Below the pieces are notes generated by a model that was given only the letters and a program-made list of their open reading frames with translations, made no database searches and was not told the origin of the DNA. The position numbers and the translations under genes are program-made. A DNA stretch of 5,714 bases from Eubacteriales bacterium (lineage in GTDB: Bacteria; Bacillota_A; Clostridia; Christensenellales; Aristaeellaceae), in NCBI GenBank assembly GCA_030528845.1, contig JAUMYC010000157.1:1-5714 (forward strand), written 5' to 3'. This document shows, one piece after another, positions 4,937-5,714 of the stretch (position 1 is its first letter; every line of letters starts with the position of its first letter).

Positions 4937-5714
4937 ATGCTTTGGAAACGATGGATCGCGGCGCTGCTGAGCGCTGTGCTGCTCGTCTGCTGCATGCCGG
5001 CGCTGGCCGAGGAAGGCGCGAGCCTGATCGAAGAGGAAGAGGAGATCGACGTCTCCGAAATGGTGAAGGTGGACGACCTGGCGGCAAACGGCAAGCTGGA
5101 CGACAAGGGCTGGTGGAACATTTTGCTGCTGGGCGGAGACAGCCGTGAGGACGGCAGCTACGGCCGCACGGACGCCATCATCATCCTGAGCGTGAACCCT
5201 TCGACGAACGAAGTGAAGCTCACGAGCGTGATGCGCGATATCTATGTGCAGATGTACGGCGCGGGCAGCAACCGCATCAACGCGGCGTGCAGGCTGGGCG
5301 GGCCGGAGTTGGTGATGCGCACGATCAACGAGACGCTGGGCATGAATCTGGTGGATTACGCGCTGGTGAACATGGCTGCGTTCAAGGATATCGTGGATAT
5401 CCTCGGCGGGATCGAGCTCAATGTGGAGGAGCGCGAGGTCGCTTCCATCAACGAGCAGCAGTATTACAACCTGCGCGAGCTCGGGCTGGAGCCGGTCTAT
5501 GAGAAGTTAGAGACCTTCGGCGAGGGCACGAAGCTGGACGGAAACCAGGCGCTGGCCTATGTGCGCCTGCGCCATATCGACAGCGACATGGCGCGCACCG
5601 GCCGGCAGAGGGACGCGCTGGTGGCCATTGCGAAAAAGCTGCAGCAGGAGGGCACGATCACCACGATCGCCTCCATCGCGCTGACGCTGCTGAGCTATGT
5701 GGAGACGAACCTCT
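4937..5714 (+). CDS. LytR-CpsA-Psr (LCP) family cell-wall glycopolymer ligase, 3' end beyond window
   Basis: The 259 residues visible contain most of an LCP domain. LCP enzymes transfer undecaprenyl-phosphate-linked wall teichoic acid or capsular polymers onto peptidoglycan outside the membrane. Signature stretches are NILLLGGDSR (61-70), GRTDAIIIL (76-84, Arg77 and Asp79), MRDIYV (99-104, Arg100 and Asp101), DYALVNM (140-146), LDGNQALAYVRLRH (200-213) and ARTGRQRD (219-226); these Arg and Asp residues bind the pyrophosphate-lipid. The N-terminus is MLWKR, a hydrophobic run of about 19 residues and ALA before Glu25, so it looks like a cleavable signal peptide rather than the usual uncleaved membrane anchor. 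An acidic run IEEEEEID (31-38) follows. The ATG at 4937 is preceded by a purine-rich GAGGGA (4925-4930). It is the second gene of the DUF3048 operon. The coding frame is intact to the window end. Confidence 0.95.
   Translation, partial: MLWKRWIAALLSAVLLVCCMPALAEEGASLIEEEEEIDVSEMVKVDDLAANGKLDDKGWWNILLLGGDSREDGSYGRTDAIIILSVNPSTNEVKLTSVMRDIYVQMYGAGSNRINAACRLGGPELVMRTINETLGMNLVDYALVNMAAFKDIVDILGGIELNVEEREVASINEQQYYNLRELGLEPVYEKLETFGEGTKLDGNQALAYVRLRHIDSDMARTGRQRDALVAIAKKLQQEGTITTIASIALTLLSYVETNL

Overview
The window looks like chromosomal DNA from a GC-rich member of the Bacillota, probably a gut-type Clostridia (Oscillospirales or Christensenellales-like). The reasons are a DUF3048/YerB-family exported protein, an LCP cell-wall ligase, strong AGGAGG-type ribosome binding sites and sigma-A-like promoters. 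This placement is inferred from gene families and signals, not from a marker gene. All supported genes are on the + strand.

Layout. (1) Positions 1-161 are about 89% G+C. They hold the last 16 codons of an upstream gene and then a G/C-only-like spacer. (2) A perfect 15-bp terminator hairpin at 162-194 physically overlaps an extended -10 promoter, which drives an alkaline-phosphatase-superfamily protein (239-1051). That gene ends at its own rho-independent terminator (1066-1105). (3) A second sigma-A-like promoter (1132-1161) drives a probable two-gene unit: a calcineurin-like metallophosphoesterase with an additional C-terminal domain (1198-2358), and 29 nt later a MATE-family exporter (2388-3773). 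(4) A near-consensus promoter (TTGACA-17-TATACT), with a perfect 10-bp palindrome in its spacer and a structured leader, drives a secreted DUF3048 protein (3911-4897). 39 nt further on is a LytR-CpsA-Psr (LCP) protein (4937 to beyond the window end).

How the genes fit together. The last two genes are both exported and are probably one cell-envelope operon; LCP proteins attach glycopolymers to peptidoglycan. The first two enzymes are both phospho-hydrolase-type proteins, but each has a substitution at a normally conserved metal-ligand or catalytic position (Asn for Asp; Met for His), and their substrates cannot be read from sequence. The MATE protein is a canonical Na+/H+-coupled multidrug or metabolite exporter by motif. 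No tRNA, rRNA, CRISPR array, insertion sequence or phage gene is visible.

I did not find an obviously new multi-gene system. The observations most worth checking are the atypical active sites, the terminator/promoter overlap, the palindrome between the -35 and -10 of the envelope operon, and an LCP protein whose N-terminus looks cleavable rather than anchored.
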